DNA from: Teredinibacter sp. KSP-S5-2
GTDB taxonomy: Bacteria; Pseudomonadota; Gammaproteobacteria; Pseudomonadales; Cellvibrionaceae
Reading direction: 5' to 3'
Assembly (NCBI RefSeq): GCF_032773895.1
Contig: NZ_CP120416.1
Span: 1,114,001 to 1,178,000, forward strand
DNA: 64,000 bases
This document shows positions 24,259 through 32,977 of this stretch, piece by piece. Position 1 is the stretch's first letter. Every line of letters starts with the position of its first letter. The translations under genes were made by a program, and so were the position numbers. The notes under the pieces were generated by a model. It searched no databases. It had not been told where the DNA came from and saw nothing but the letters and a program-made list of their open reading frames with translations.

Positions 24259-24311
24259 GGCGAAGAATAGATCCTCTCGGGTGTATACGGAACTCCTTAT
24301 AGCGCAGTGTA
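24259..24311. repeat. Probable relic of the IS right end, copy 2
   Basis: This is the duplicate of 10351-10403; GTATACGGAACTCC is the conserved part. Confidence 0.4.
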
Positions 24312-24338
24312 ATATCATATATAAAAACGAGTCGAAAA

Positions 24339-24683
24339 ATGAGCTTTGAAATAGGTAAGGGGATATCTCTCAAAGAGCATATTCAAAGATGTATTAGAGG
24401 GGATACTCATTCAGAGTGGATGATCTTCTCCGGTATTGATCTCACCTTAGATATGCTGGTTTTTCCTGTGTATCTCGATGTCTGTGATTTATATTCGGAT
24501 GAGTATGGCGAAATTGAAGATCAGGTTTTATCGCAAGGAGATGGTTATGGGAACCTGCTTAATGAAAACCAACTCCTAGACATTGTTAATAATCTATTGT
24601 CTCAGAGACATAACTATACGGACAAAGAGTTGGAAGCAGCATTAAACTACTACAGCAGATATGACACATTCATCGAATTGTAA
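24339..24683 (+). CDS. Hypothetical acidic protein of the duplicated block, copy 2
   Basis: It is identical to the protein at 10431-10775 except for one residue (N for D in LLNENQ). Both copies have intact frames, so both may be expressed. Confidence 0.65.
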   Translation: MSFEIGKGISLKEHIQRCIRGDTHSEWMIFSGIDLTLDMLVFPVYLDVCDLYSDEYGEIEDQVLSQGDGYGNLLNENQLLDIVNNLLSQRHNYTDKELEAALNYYSRYDTFIEL

Positions 24684-24734
24684 GGTCATTATGAACGCAT
24701 TAAAGCCGACCCAATAAGCAGACGCATAATTCTT

Positions 24735-25214
24735 ATGAGTATCGAAGATATCTCAATCGAAACAGCTGAAGTTGATTGGCAAAAATGCCTTCAACATTGG
24801 TCGTGGATACTAAAAAAGTGTCCAGAGTTTAATATCCTTCTGGTAACAAAATTTGGTGAGATTTTCACTAAAGCTGATGACGGAGCTATTTGGTTTCTTA
24901 GTACTTCAAATGCTAGCTATGAGCCGGTGGCAAGCTCTCAAGAAGAATTGGCTAAGCTACTGGAAAATCAAGAAGAATATGAGTATTTCTTCATGCCTCG
25001 GATGATTTCTGTTTTAGAGCAAAGCCTCGGCCTGTTAGAGCATGGCAATTGCTACGGATTTCATGTGCCCTGCGTCTTTGAAGAATGCACCTTTGAGTCG
25101 AGTAATTTCAAGGTCATCTCCCTAGAAAGCTACCTCATCGGTTTGGGTGATATGCTTGGAAAACTACAGTCTACCCCAAGTGGAGAAAAGATATTCATTC
25201 ATGTTGAGGAATGA
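24735..25214 (+). CDS. T6SS immunity Tdi1-like (DUF1851) protein, copy 2
   Basis: It is the same as the protein at 10827-11306 except V/I near the C-terminus (GEKIFIHVEE). The DUF1851 blocks TKFGEIFTKADDGAIWFL and YGFHVPCVF are unchanged. Confidence 0.75.
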   Translation: MSIEDISIETAEVDWQKCLQHWSWILKKCPEFNILLVTKFGEIFTKADDGAIWFLSTSNASYEPVASSQEELAKLLENQEEYEYFFMPRMISVLEQSLGLLEHGNCYGFHVPCVFEECTFESSNFKVISLESYLIGLGDMLGKLQSTPSGEKIFIHVEE

Positions 25215-25399
25215 TTTATCACCCGACGGTGATACTTGAAGGGGGCGATGTTGAGTATAAGTCGATGTCCGCTTTTGAGTTTTCGAAGTTTCGATTTAGT
25301 TCATGGTCAACAGTCCGATAATGGAACCCAAAATCCATTAGCCGTATGCTATAAACAAACATAAACGGTACGTTTGGGGTGACATTGAGCACCGACCCG
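25215..25399 (+). repeat. Second-type cassette repeat, copy 2
   Basis: It is near-identical to 11307-11489, but the last arm is complete here (TTGAGCACCGACCCG before TTATGCA), while copy 1 has lost CAC. Confidence 0.65.
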
Positions 25400-25428
25400 T
25401 TATGCAATCAAACTAGAAAGGAACATTT

Positions 25429-25881
25429 ATGTATATTTGGAAAACTAGATCCTTAGCCGAGGATATAAAAAACAACAGAATCAGTTCAAATGAATGGAAG
25501 AAGTATTACTTAGCTGTTTCGATATTTATGACAGTGTCTTTGTATTTGTTAATGCTATCACCACGTGAAAATACAACAGCTGTATTAGTTGAATCTATTG
25601 CAATGGTGGGTATACTTATTTTTGGGGTTAGTTTTACATATCGATCAAATATGGGCGATGACGGGGTTGACTATATTTCTAGGATGACGGCGTTGACATT
25701 TCCAATTTTAATTAAGCTATTCTTGATATCATTATTAGGTGGAGTAGTAATCGGCGTCTTAAGCGAAGCTCTATCTTTCTCAATTACGGTACTAGAATGG
25801 AGTACGACCTTTTTTTCTATTCTAATACAAGTTATTTTCTTTTGGCGTATCAATATATTTCTTAAGTATATAAATGCATAA
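25429..25881 (+). CDS. Cassette-encoded four-helix membrane protein
   Basis: The 150-residue protein has hydrophobic helices at ~27-44, ~52-70, ~88-112 and ~122-145. ATG 25429 has AAAGGAA upstream. The stop lies in the attC core (GCATAAC). No family is recognised. Confidence 0.65.
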   Translation: MYIWKTRSLAEDIKNNRISSNEWKKYYLAVSIFMTVSLYLLMLSPRENTTAVLVESIAMVGILIFGVSFTYRSNMGDDGVDYISRMTALTFPILIKLFLISLLGGVVIGVLSEALSFSITVLEWSTTFFSILIQVIFFWRINIFLKYINA

Positions 25882-25952
25882 CAAAGCCATAAAAAAACAC
25901 GCTTTCAGCGCTGGACTCGCTAAAGCTCCCCTTTTATGGCGACCCGTTAGAG
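25876..25952 (+). other. attC recombination site (compact, canonical)
   Basis: GCATAAC opens AAAGCCATAAAA, which pairs with TTTTATGGC, followed by GACCC and GTTAGAG (25946-25952). At 77 bp it is not filled by the repeat unit. Confidence 0.85.
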
Positions 25953-26195
25953 GAAGACTATCTGATTGCTCGAGGTGGAGATGATCTGTTTTACCCTAGT
26001 CCAGGTAATGATGGGATTCTGGGCGGGGCAGGTGATGACGTTGTTCTGTTGAGTGGGGATAGATCCGAGTATAGTGTGATATCAGAAAATACCGGTTATC
26101 GAATTGTTGGGCTTGATGGAAATGATTACATCTATAATGTCGAAGTGTTGCGATTTGCCGATTCGGATCTACGATTTTCCGAATTAGGGTTGTGA
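25953..26195 (+). pseudogene. C-terminal fragment of an RTX-type calcium-binding protein
   Basis: Read from 25953, the frame gives 80 codons without a start codon. It contains RTX nonapeptide-like repeats (GGDDLFYPSPGNDGILGGAGDDVVLL) followed by SEYSVISENTGYRIVGLDGNDYIYNVEVLRFADSDL, the typical C-terminal end of RTX/serralysin-like secreted proteins. The frame runs back into the attC, so the cassette carries only the 3' end of a gene. It is not expected to make a functional product on its own. Confidence 0.65.
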
Positions 26196-26393
26196 AACAC
26201 TGAAATGATCATATTAGTTGTAAAATAATCGTTTCGGCGGTTTGTACGAAAGTCGCAGTGGTTATTAATCTATTCATATATCTGTTCTTATTCGTTTACT
26301 CCTCTAAATAATTCACATTAAAATTACCGTCCAAGCTGTGTTCATGAAACCAATGTCATGATTCTATAACTGCGGAGTTATGGTGATAAATAT

Positions 26394-26912
26394 ATGTCGA
26401 TCAAAACTAACAAATTCAATTATAAATCGTATTTTACTTACAGTGCACTACATTACCTATTTCGTATTATCGTTACTGGTAGTCTTGCACTTTTGTTAAC
26501 TGGTTGCCTCGATCGAAAGCCGGGAGGTAGCGAAAAGCCTGTTTCTGTTGAAGTATCGATAAAAAATCAAGCCGATCTATGGGATCTGGCAATTGTTAAT
26601 AAAGACCGTACAGCGATACTATCGAATATGGCGGAAGAATTTCGTCAGATTGATGGTACAGGAAATATAAAAAAAAAAGCGGAATTTGTTGATGGATTGA
26701 TGTCTCCTCGATTGGAAATTCGACCTTATACCGTGGAAGATTATGATCTTCGTGTATATGGTGATGTGGCATTGCTTAGCGGTAGAACTCGAATGAAAGG
26801 AAAATATGACGGGGAGGATTTTACTGCTCATTATCGATATATTGATGTTTATGTTAAACGTTTAGGAGAATGGAAGATAGTGAGCGTTCAAATTACAGAA
26901 CTATCAAACTGA
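26394..26912 (+). CDS. NTF2-like (SnoaL/DUF4440-type) lipoprotein
   Basis: The 172-residue protein has a long N-terminal leader with hydrophobic core FRIIVTGSLALLLTGC (lipobox LLTGC) and a mature domain of the NTF2-like fold: DLWDLAIVNKDRTAILSNMAEEFRQIDGTG, DYDLRVYGDVALLSGRTRMKG and HYRYIDVYVKRLGEWKIVSVQ, as in DUF4440/SnoaL_3 proteins. It is probably a periplasmic, membrane-anchored domain of unknown ligand. Confidence 0.75.
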   Translation: MSIKTNKFNYKSYFTYSALHYLFRIIVTGSLALLLTGCLDRKPGGSEKPVSVEVSIKNQADLWDLAIVNKDRTAILSNMAEEFRQIDGTGNIKKKAEFVDGLMSPRLEIRPYTVEDYDLRVYGDVALLSGRTRMKGKYDGEDFTAHYRYIDVYVKRLGEWKIVSVQITELSN

Positions 26913-26945
26913 TTGAGAATACGTTAATTTGGTATGTGCCCAACC

Positions 26946-26987
26946 TGTCCCTGGCGAATTCTCAATTTAAGAATAAATTGGGAGCTG
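26946..26987. repeat. Relic of the IS left end
   Basis: TGTCCCTGGCGAATTCTCAA... continues with GAATAAATTGGGAGCTG, as in IS copy 4, and then stops matching. About 42 bp of the IS end is left in front of a gene fragment. Confidence 0.65.
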
Positions 26988-27005
26988 TATCGAGATCAAT
27001 ATTGT

Positions 27006-27125
27006 ATGTTTAGAAATGAAGCATTTAATAGCAGTGAAGTATTCATGGGAGAAAAGCTCGGTTATTGTCACAGAAGGTTAAATGAAGAACGCGCTGAAGA
27101 TTTAGAAAGGATGTTGGTGAAATGA
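27006..27125 (+). pseudogene. Short gene fragment behind an IS-end relic
   Basis: A 39-residue frame (MFRNEAFNSSEVFMGEKLGYCHRRL...) is open upstream into the IS relic and ends 8 bases before the next attC, the usual place of a cassette stop codon. It is most likely the C-terminal remainder of a cassette gene cut by the IS. Confidence 0.4.
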
Positions 27126-27132
27126 GTAAAAA

Positions 27133-27201
27133 ATCTAACAATAATGTCAATTTGACCTCGTTACGCTTCGCTCCACTCGGCCAATTACATTAGCGTTAAG
27201 T
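27133..27201 (+). other. attC recombination site (canonical)
   Basis: TCTAAC opens AATAATGTCAATTTGACC, which pairs with GGCCAATTACATTAGC; the right core is GTTAAGT (27195-27201). The IS3-family element starts 8 bases later. Confidence 0.8.
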
Positions 27202-27208
27202 GTCCGAG

Positions 27209-28252
27209 TTACCCACAAAAAGTAGACACCTCATTGCTAGCTAACTGAGGGTCTAATATAGATTAAAAAGACAAAAAACAAATACAACAACTGAGCGACC
27301 TAAAAGAAGAGAACGAATTCCTAAAAAAAGCGACGGCATACCTCAGCAAACCAAATAGGTGAGGTATGCCTTTATAGAGTCGTATCGGGAGATGTTGCCC
27401 ATAGCTAAAATGTGCAAATGGTTGAAAGTAAGTCGCTCTGGCTATTATAAATGGAGAAAGCGCGAGCCAAGCTTTCAGTCGCGTTATCGAGAGATTGTGC
27501 GCCAAGCAACAAAGGCGATGTTTGAGAAACTAAAGAAACGTTATGGAGCGCCGAGGCTGGCTGCTGAGCTTCGTTCGGAAGGTCTTACGTGTTCGGTTAA
27601 TGCTGTGGCAAAATTGTTGTCAGAAGAGGGTTTAAGGGCACGTAACGGAAAGGGGTTTAAATACAGTCCGGCAGGCGTCACCAAAAATAATATTGCAGAG
27701 AATCTTTTAGGGCGTTGCTTTAAGGCAGATGAACCGAACAAAAAATGGGTATCCGATATCACTTATATTCCTATTCGAGGCGGGACGGTTTACCTTGCGG
27801 TAATTATGGATCTGTTTTCATGAAAAATTATTGGTTGGTCGCTTGATAAAACCATGACGACAGAATTAATAAAAAGCGCACTTGATATGGCTGTAGCAAG
27901 TAGGAGGCGTGAGCCAGGATTGATACTTTACTCAGACCAAGGTGTTCAATATCGTGCTAAGGAATATGTGTTGGCACTACATGACGAACGTATAAAGCCG
28001 AGTATGAGTCGCAAAGGAAACTGTTGGGATAATGCAGCAATGGAATCATTTTTTGCTAGATTAAAAGTGGAAGAGGTTTACACCCAGATATATCAAAACC
28101 TGAGTGAAGCCTATGCGAGTGTATTCGAATACATCGAAATGTTTTACAATCGAGGGAGAAGGCATTCAACTATCGGCAATATAAGTCCGGTTGAATATGA
28201 AAATCATTATTACAAAAAGTGCGCTTAATTGGTGTCTACTTTTTGTGGGTAA
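27209..28252 (+). mobile_element. Defective IS3-family insertion sequence
   Basis: The 1044-bp element is bounded by a 22-bp perfect inverted repeat (TTACCCACAAAAAGTAGACA... at the left). Inside are the last ~33 codons of orfA and a complete but nonsense-mutated orfB. IS3 elements are normally 1.2-1.5 kb, so some 200 bp of orfA has been lost. No clear target duplication is seen. Confidence 0.85.
27262..28228 (+). pseudogene. IS3-family transposase orfA remnant and orfB with in-frame stop
   Basis: The orfA end (DLKEENEFLKKATAYLSKPNR) runs to a TGA at 27360-27362 overlapping the GTG start of orfB at 27359. OrfB has the HTH_21-like start (YRYAFI.. then CKWLKVSRSGYYKWRKR), the rve domain first Asp in WVSDITYIP, then DLFS, a TGA stop (27821-27823) where DLFSRKIIGWS is expected (CGA to TGA), and after it YSDQGVQY and NCWDNAAMESFFARLK with the remaining D and E. 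One opal change therefore splits the enzyme. Confidence 0.85.
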
Positions 28253-28286
28253 GACCAGTTTCAGAAGGGAATAGGTACCAATACCT

Positions 28287-28613
28287 ATGAATATTGAAGA
28301 AGCTAAAGAAATAATGAGGGTGATAGATGGAAATATTAAGTCTCAAAACTATGAGTATGATTATTTGGCAGTAGTTAAAAGTATTTCTATTGAGGATGGG
28401 GAGTATTGGTATTATCTTAGTCAAGTCTTGAGGGACTTACCAGAGTCAAACGAAATGGACTTAAGGGATAATGGTGCATTGGCAGCAGCTATTTATGCGT
28501 CAGAAAAAAGCTACGGTTTCTCGCCTAATTCGGCGGGTACTATCGCAGAGAAGATTCTAGCGCTAACAATGCCTAACTCACGGTTTGAGTGCAAATCTAA
28601 ATATGGGGTTTAA
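28287..28613 (+). CDS. Cassette-encoded hypothetical protein
   Basis: This is a 108-residue soluble helical protein (MNIEEAKEIMRVIDGNIKSQNYEYDYLAVVKSISIED...). No family is recognised. Its cassette boundary at the left was lost to the IS3 insertion. Confidence 0.55.
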   Translation: MNIEEAKEIMRVIDGNIKSQNYEYDYLAVVKSISIEDGEYWYYLSQVLRDLPESNEMDLRDNGALAAAIYASEKSYGFSPNSAGTIAEKILALTMPNSRFECKSKYGV

Positions 28614-28770
28614 CCCAGTATTTGAATCGGGTAAGCGCTTTAAAGATTTGTATGTAGAATCTCTTAGGAGTCTTAGAAGAGTAGTCGTTGAAGGGAGCGA
28701 GAAGTTTCCAGATGACGAATGGTTTCAAGAACAGAAATCTGATGCTGAGGAAGACTTCGGCTTAAGCTAA
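28603..28770 (+). CDS. Small ORF overlapping the preceding gene
   Basis: 55 codons (MGFNPVFESGKRFKDLYVESLRS...), +1 relative to the end of the preceding gene and ending 10 bases before the next attC core, the usual distance of a cassette stop. Either it is a separate coupled gene, or the two frames were one protein broken by a frameshift near 28600. Confidence 0.4.
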   Translation: MGFNPVFESGKRFKDLYVESLRSLRRVVVEGSEKFPDDEWFQEQKSDAEEDFGLS

Positions 28771-28780
28771 GTCGAGGTAA

Positions 28781-28899
28781 ACATAACAAGTGCTGCCACA
28801 ATCGTTCACTGTGTTCGCTGGGCTGCCCAATGCTTCGCTCGTTGCGTATGGCTACGCAACGGCTATAGCATTAGTCATCCTGTGCAGCAGGCCTTATCG
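28781..28899 (+). other. attC-like site with decayed right core
   Basis: ACATAACAAGTGCTGCCACA pairs with TGTGCAGCAGGCCTTATCG, with an inner stem GCTTCGCTCGTTGCG/TACGCAACGGC. The right core reads CTTATCG instead of GTTATCG. Confidence 0.65.
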
Positions 28900-28910
28900 A
28901 GGAGTTTTTG

Positions 28911-31900
28911 GTGTTTTTAAATATTGGTTACAATGCGGTAAAGATGGAAAAAGGAACTCAGCTGTTACGAGAGTTTATTTTGTGTGTGTTCATTTTCTTT
29001 TCAGCAGCATCAAATGCAACATCTTTTGAGCGGCATCGATCTTACACAGAGTTTTCAGATACACTGGAAAACTCTCCATGGTCGACAATATCTGAACCGA
29101 TAGATTTAGATGGAGATGGAAAGACCGAGAGCTTTATCGGGATGGTAAACACCAGCTACAATACGCCCTCCTCCTACTGGTACTATGCTACCTATAATCC
29201 AGCTAAAAACGACTACGATATTATATGGAAGAGTAAGTCATATACTCAAATCAACAAGGTTAAATTGATTTACGACAAGAGCGCTGATCGTAATTTTCTT
29301 TATGTAACTTTGTCGGATCTAGGACCATGGGCATCCAATGGCGTTATTGAAATTTATGACGCCTATAGTAGAGAGTTGGTTCGCACTGTAGATACAGGAA
29401 TACTATTTTCTGATTTTGACTACGCAGATATCGATTTAGACGGCGATTCAGAGTATGTCTTCTTGCACGGCAATGGTAGGGTCGTATCTGTATGTCAGGT
29501 ACTAGAATGCACAAATAGAGTTGGTTTATATCTAGGCGATGTCTATGAAAATAAAAGCTCCGTATTAAAACTCAAAAATATTTACGGCGATGAGAAATTA
29601 GAGATAATTACTTCGACGGGTATCATTGGCGAATTTGCAGAGGGGATATTGTCGCTGTTAAGTGTTTCGACGGAAGAGTTGACTTTAGAAGAAGGGTTTG
29701 GTGGCGCGGTAGAAATTGCTGATATAGATGGGGATAAGACACCCGAGGTTATATATTTAGACAACCGATCGAAAAGTAAACTTTATGTGTATGATGGAGA
29801 AAGCAGGACCCTAGAGAAGAGGATTATTGGATATAGATTCAGCTCCTTTACCACAGAAAATATCGATAATGACATAGCAGAAGAGATAATAGTGTCAGAG
29901 TATATTTATGATTCTAGAGTATCTGTTGGTATTAGCGTTATAGATGGTTTGACAGAAGCTAGAGAGTTTCGGATCGAGCAGACCCAAGGCCTTCCACAGA
30001 CGATACATCCACGATCAGTATCTGTATTTGACGTAACTGGGGATGGAAAATTGAATCTAACTTGGTTTTCCAGCGACATTACTCAGGGAGGATATTCTCA
30101 CCGCCTTCATGTATCTGACTTCGAATCCGAAACTCCGCTATGGCAGTCACGTTTGTCAAACAAACCTTATTCAATATTTGATGTAGGAAATTTAGGCGCG
30201 TCAAATGGGGTAGGCATCGCTCGGGTGACTGAAGAGGGGACGCTCATTGTTAAAGATGCAGATACCCTGGTAGATATATGGCGAAGTGATATTGCAAGAT
30301 TTGGCTCTGATGTAGCCTGTCTGGTTATCGCGGATATAAACCAAGATGGTGCAAGTGAAATTTTACTCGGTAGTAAGAGTGATGGAAACCACCCTCGTTT
30401 GATCGTATTGAATGGACAGAATTTTGGGGTGATGTATGACAGAACTTATGATATTGGAGGGTACAATAGAGCCTATTCCATTGCAGTGGATGACATTGAG
30501 GGGGATGGCTCAACTGAAATTGTTATCACAGGGGGGATGGACAATACCGGCTCGGAGGGTGTGTTTTTATTGATGCTAGATGGAACAAGCTTGAACATTG
30601 AGCGTTCAGTGCCAGTTATAATCCGAGGCGCTGAAATTGGAAGTGATCACGTGCAAATCGGAGATGTGACCGGAGACGGATGGAAGGACATCGTGTTTAG
30701 CTACATAGATCTTCACATAATTGATGGTAAAAGCTTAAAGTCATGGAGCACAAATCGAAATTACTACTATGAACCTTCGCTCATAGATATTGATGGAGAC
30801 GGTGTATTGGATGTTGTTTCTGGAAACCAAGAGGGTGAGTTGGTTGGTTTTTCCGGGGCTCGTCAGCTTGAGATATTTAGACGCAAAGTGTGTGACGACA
30901 GAATTTATCTATCTGAATCGGTCCGGTTTTATCAAAACAACGAGCATCCGTTCATCTTCAGTTGTCAGGGGTATCTTAATAAGTACTCCTTTACCTCGAA
31001 AAAGGTAATTGATTCTGTTTGGATAGGGTTTAAGGCCCAAGGTTACTGGGAGTCAAATAGCCGAATTCGATCATTTGTTGACTTGGAATCTACAGGAGTT
31101 TATATCGGAACTACCACATCAGTAGATATTGTGCATATGTATCCTCAGAATGACTCGGATGGGGATGGTAGGCTAGATGTGAATGATCGTTTTCCTGACG
31201 ATATACTCGAATGGCAGGACCTAAATGAAAATGGTATCGGTGATAATTCGGATCCAGAGTATGACGAAGGAGATTTGGACTCAGATGGAGTTCTGAACCC
31301 TGAAGATGACTTTCCACTAGACCCAGCACATTCAAAGGATACCGACTCGGACGGGATTAGCGATAATTTAGACCCAGACAAGGATAACGATGGAGTTGAA
31401 AACTATGATGAATCTTTTCGATTTATCTCAAGGGGCCTGTCGAGGGATGCTAATGAGGATGGCACATATGATGATATTCAAAATACGGTTATACAATTTA
31501 TGAATGGAACCAGTTCTGGTTACCCAATGAGCCTAGAATCCAATTTTCCTATTCGGTTTTACCAGTTTGATACACCAAATTATCAGTTTCCTGAAAACAT
31601 CTATTTCGATATGTTGATCTCACTTAATAGTCCGGACGATGAGGTGGTTATTAATATCAATACTTATGAACGGGATTCGTACCGGTGGGCATTTATTCAC
31701 TCCGGCGAGTCTTCAGAAATAACTTCAGATGAAGAGGCCGTCGAATGGGAATTTCTGTATACCCCTGAGTCTGGTGTTGGGGCTACATATGATATTAATC
31801 GTATTACGTTGCATTTGAAGGACGGTTCTAGAGGTGACGATGATGGTTTGGTTAATGGGAGTATCTACTTAAAGAATGCAGTAATCTCAAGTGTTCGAGA

Positions 31901-32207
31901 CTTGAACACAAGTAGTTCAAGTTCAAGTTCAAGTTCAAGTTCAAGTTCAAGTTCAAGTTCAAGTTCAAGTTCAAGTTCAAGTTCAAGTTCAAGTTCAAGT
32001 TCAAGTTCAAGTTCAAGTTCAAGTTCAAGTTCAAGTTCAAGTTCAAGTTCAAGTTCAAGTTCAAGTTCAAGTTCAAGCGGGAGCCCAAGTCAGAGCTCTT
32101 CAGGTGGTGGATCGCCAGATGGATTGACGTTTTTTTTCCTTGTTTTTGTTATTGTGTTGAAATGGAATGCAAAAGTGAGGCTGCGCCTGTTCCTGGTGAA
32201 TTCGTAA
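28911..32207 (+). CDS. Giant cassette protein: FG-GAP/VCBS propeller, thrombospondin-3 repeats, polyserine, C-terminal anchor
   Basis: This is about 1098 residues. A signal-like stretch (LLREFILCVFIFFSAASNA) is followed by ~650 residues of FG-GAP/VCBS-type blades with Ca-binding D-x-D-x-D-G loops (DLDGDGKTE, DLDGDSEY, DIDGDKTPE, DVTGDGW). Then come thrombospondin type 3-like repeats (DSDGDGRLDVNDRFPDD, DLDSDGVLNPEDDFPLD, DTDSDGISDNLDPDKDNDG), a ~150-residue domain, 56 serines, and GGGSPDG plus a hydrophobic stretch and basic tail as in a GlyGly-CTERM sorting signal. GTG 28911 has GGAG 6 bases upstream; ATG 28944 is the alternative. The last ~7 residues come from an IS-end relic. A cell-surface calcium-binding role is inferred. 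Confidence 0.75.
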   Translation: MFLNIGYNAVKMEKGTQLLREFILCVFIFFSAASNATSFERHRSYTEFSDTLENSPWSTISEPIDLDGDGKTESFIGMVNTSYNTPSSYWYYATYNPAKNDYDIIWKSKSYTQINKVKLIYDKSADRNFLYVTLSDLGPWASNGVIEIYDAYSRELVRTVDTGILFSDFDYADIDLDGDSEYVFLHGNGRVVSVCQVLECTNRVGLYLGDVYENKSSVLKLKNIYGDEKLEIITSTGIIGEFAEGILSLLSVSTEELTLEEGFGGAVEIADIDGDKTPEVIYLDNRSKSKLYVYDGESRTLEKRIIGYRFSSFTTENIDNDIAEEIIVSEYIYDSRVSVGISVIDGLTEAREFRIEQTQGLPQTIHPRSVSVFDVTGDGKLNLTWFSSDITQGGYSHRLHVSDFESETPLWQSRLSNKPYSIFDVGNLGASNGVGIARVTEEGTLIVKDADTLVDIWRSDIARFGSDVACLVIADINQDGASEILLGSKSDGNHPRLIVLNGQNFGVMYDRTYDIGGYNRAYSIAVDDIEGDGSTEIVITGGMDNTGSEGVFLLMLDGTSLNIERSVPVIIRGAEIGSDHVQIGDVTGDGWKDIVFSYIDLHIIDGKSLKSWSTNRNYYYEPSLIDIDGDGVLDVVSGNQEGELVGFSGARQLEIFRRKVCDDRIYLSESVRFYQNNEHPFIFSCQGYLNKYSFTSKKVIDSVWIGFKAQGYWESNSRIRSFVDLESTGVYIGTTTSVDIVHMYPQNDSDGDGRLDVNDRFPDDILEWQDLNENGIGDNSDPEYDEGDLDSDGVLNPEDDFPLDPAHSKDTDSDGISDNLDPDKDNDGVENYDESFRFISRGLSRDANEDGTYDDIQNTVIQFMNGTSSGYPMSLESNFPIRFYQFDTPNYQFPENIYFDMLISLNSPDDEVVININTYERDSYRWAFIHSGESSEITSDEEAVEWEFLYTPESGVGATYDINRITLHLKDGSRGDDDGLVNGSIYLKNAVISSVRDLNTSSSSSSSSSSSSSSSSSSSSSSSSSSSSSSSSSSSSSSSSSSSSSSSSSSSSSSSSGSPSQSSSGGGSPDGLTFFFLVFVIVLKWNAKVRLRLFLVNS
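31911..32078 (+). repeat. Hexanucleotide tandem repeat encoding polyserine
   Basis: Over 168 bases AGTTCA is repeated almost perfectly (about 27 units), reading as 56 consecutive serines. Gain or loss of units keeps the frame, so only linker length would change. The opposite strand gives an open Asn-Leu shadow frame. Confidence 0.95.
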
Positions 32208-32213
32208 TTTAAG
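32188..32213. repeat. Relic of the IS left end at the 3' end of the giant gene
   Basis: TGTTCCTGGTGAATTCGTAA... matches the IS left end, and its TAA is now the stop codon of the giant protein. The normal C-terminus and attC of this cassette are missing. Confidence 0.6.
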
Positions 32214-32553
32214 TAATAAGCGCGTTTAATTACTGAAAATATGATTCAACAAAACTGGTGATATTTGAGGTGAAAAACCATAGTAGGCCCATTAGTCTAG
32301 TCCCCACACATTAATGCGGCAGGGGGCTGACAGGGCGGTATATGGGCAACGGCTTTATTATTCTAGAGTTGAAAAAAGTAGTAAGTTTTGATTGACGTAA
32401 TTAGGTACATTTGATTAAATTTTGTTTTCCTGTATCGAGGGTTCGAACCTTCAAGTGGCACTAGCGGTGGGAACACACAGCTAAAACGAACAAAATCTAT
32501 TCTATATGCTTGATTTTAAGTCGAAACTTGCTCTATCTTGGTGCGAGAAAAGT
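32214..32553. other. Non-coding stretch with diverged upstream half of the 326-bp repeat
   Basis: No ORF. From about 32406 it aligns loosely with 14882-15026, sharing TATCGAGGGTTCGA. GAGGGTTCGAACC looks like a tRNA T-arm, but no tRNA cloverleaf fits around it. Confidence 0.4.
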
Positions 32554-32879
32554 TTCGAAAAGTGTACCCTCCACCCCGCCATCATTATTGAAACGCCGAG
32601 ACATGAGATCTCGGCGTTTTGGTTTCTAGACCCCAGTAACTGCGGGCTCTAGCGGCGAGTTGGTTAGATATTCCCCAATTTTACCCTCCGCTTATTTCTC
32701 GAACAAAACGTACAAAAACCTCTCAAATTCTCAAAAAATCTCCATTTTTCCCCAAAATAGAGGTATTTCGAGATACCTCCGAAACTCCTTTAAAATCAAT
32801 AAGTTAAATTCCCTACGAAAAAAGGTTTTTTCGGCAATTGGGGGTGAGGTGGATTTCTCGAACTCTCGATACCTTCCAG
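32554..32879. repeat. 326-bp dispersed repeat, copy 2
   Basis: It pairs with copy 1 at 15027-15352. The hairpin CGCCGAGA...TCTCGGCG followed by TTTT is perfect in this copy (8-bp stem), so it could work as a transcription terminator. Confidence 0.8.
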
Positions 32880-32977
32880 AGTTAGTACTGTGAGTTCGAA
32901 CCCTTTTCTCTCTTCTAGAAAAATAAGGACAGGGTATACTGGTAATTTCTGATTGCCCGTACAACACGTCTCAAACC

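Noticed and set aside
31852-32088. Asn-Leu repeat ORF on the - strand
   Set aside because: Shadow of the AGTTCA hexamer tract in the polyserine-coding gene.
32432-32475. tRNA gene (GAGGGTTCGAACC T-arm)
   Set aside because: No acceptor, D or anticodon arm can be fitted, and the block is part of a non-coding repeat.
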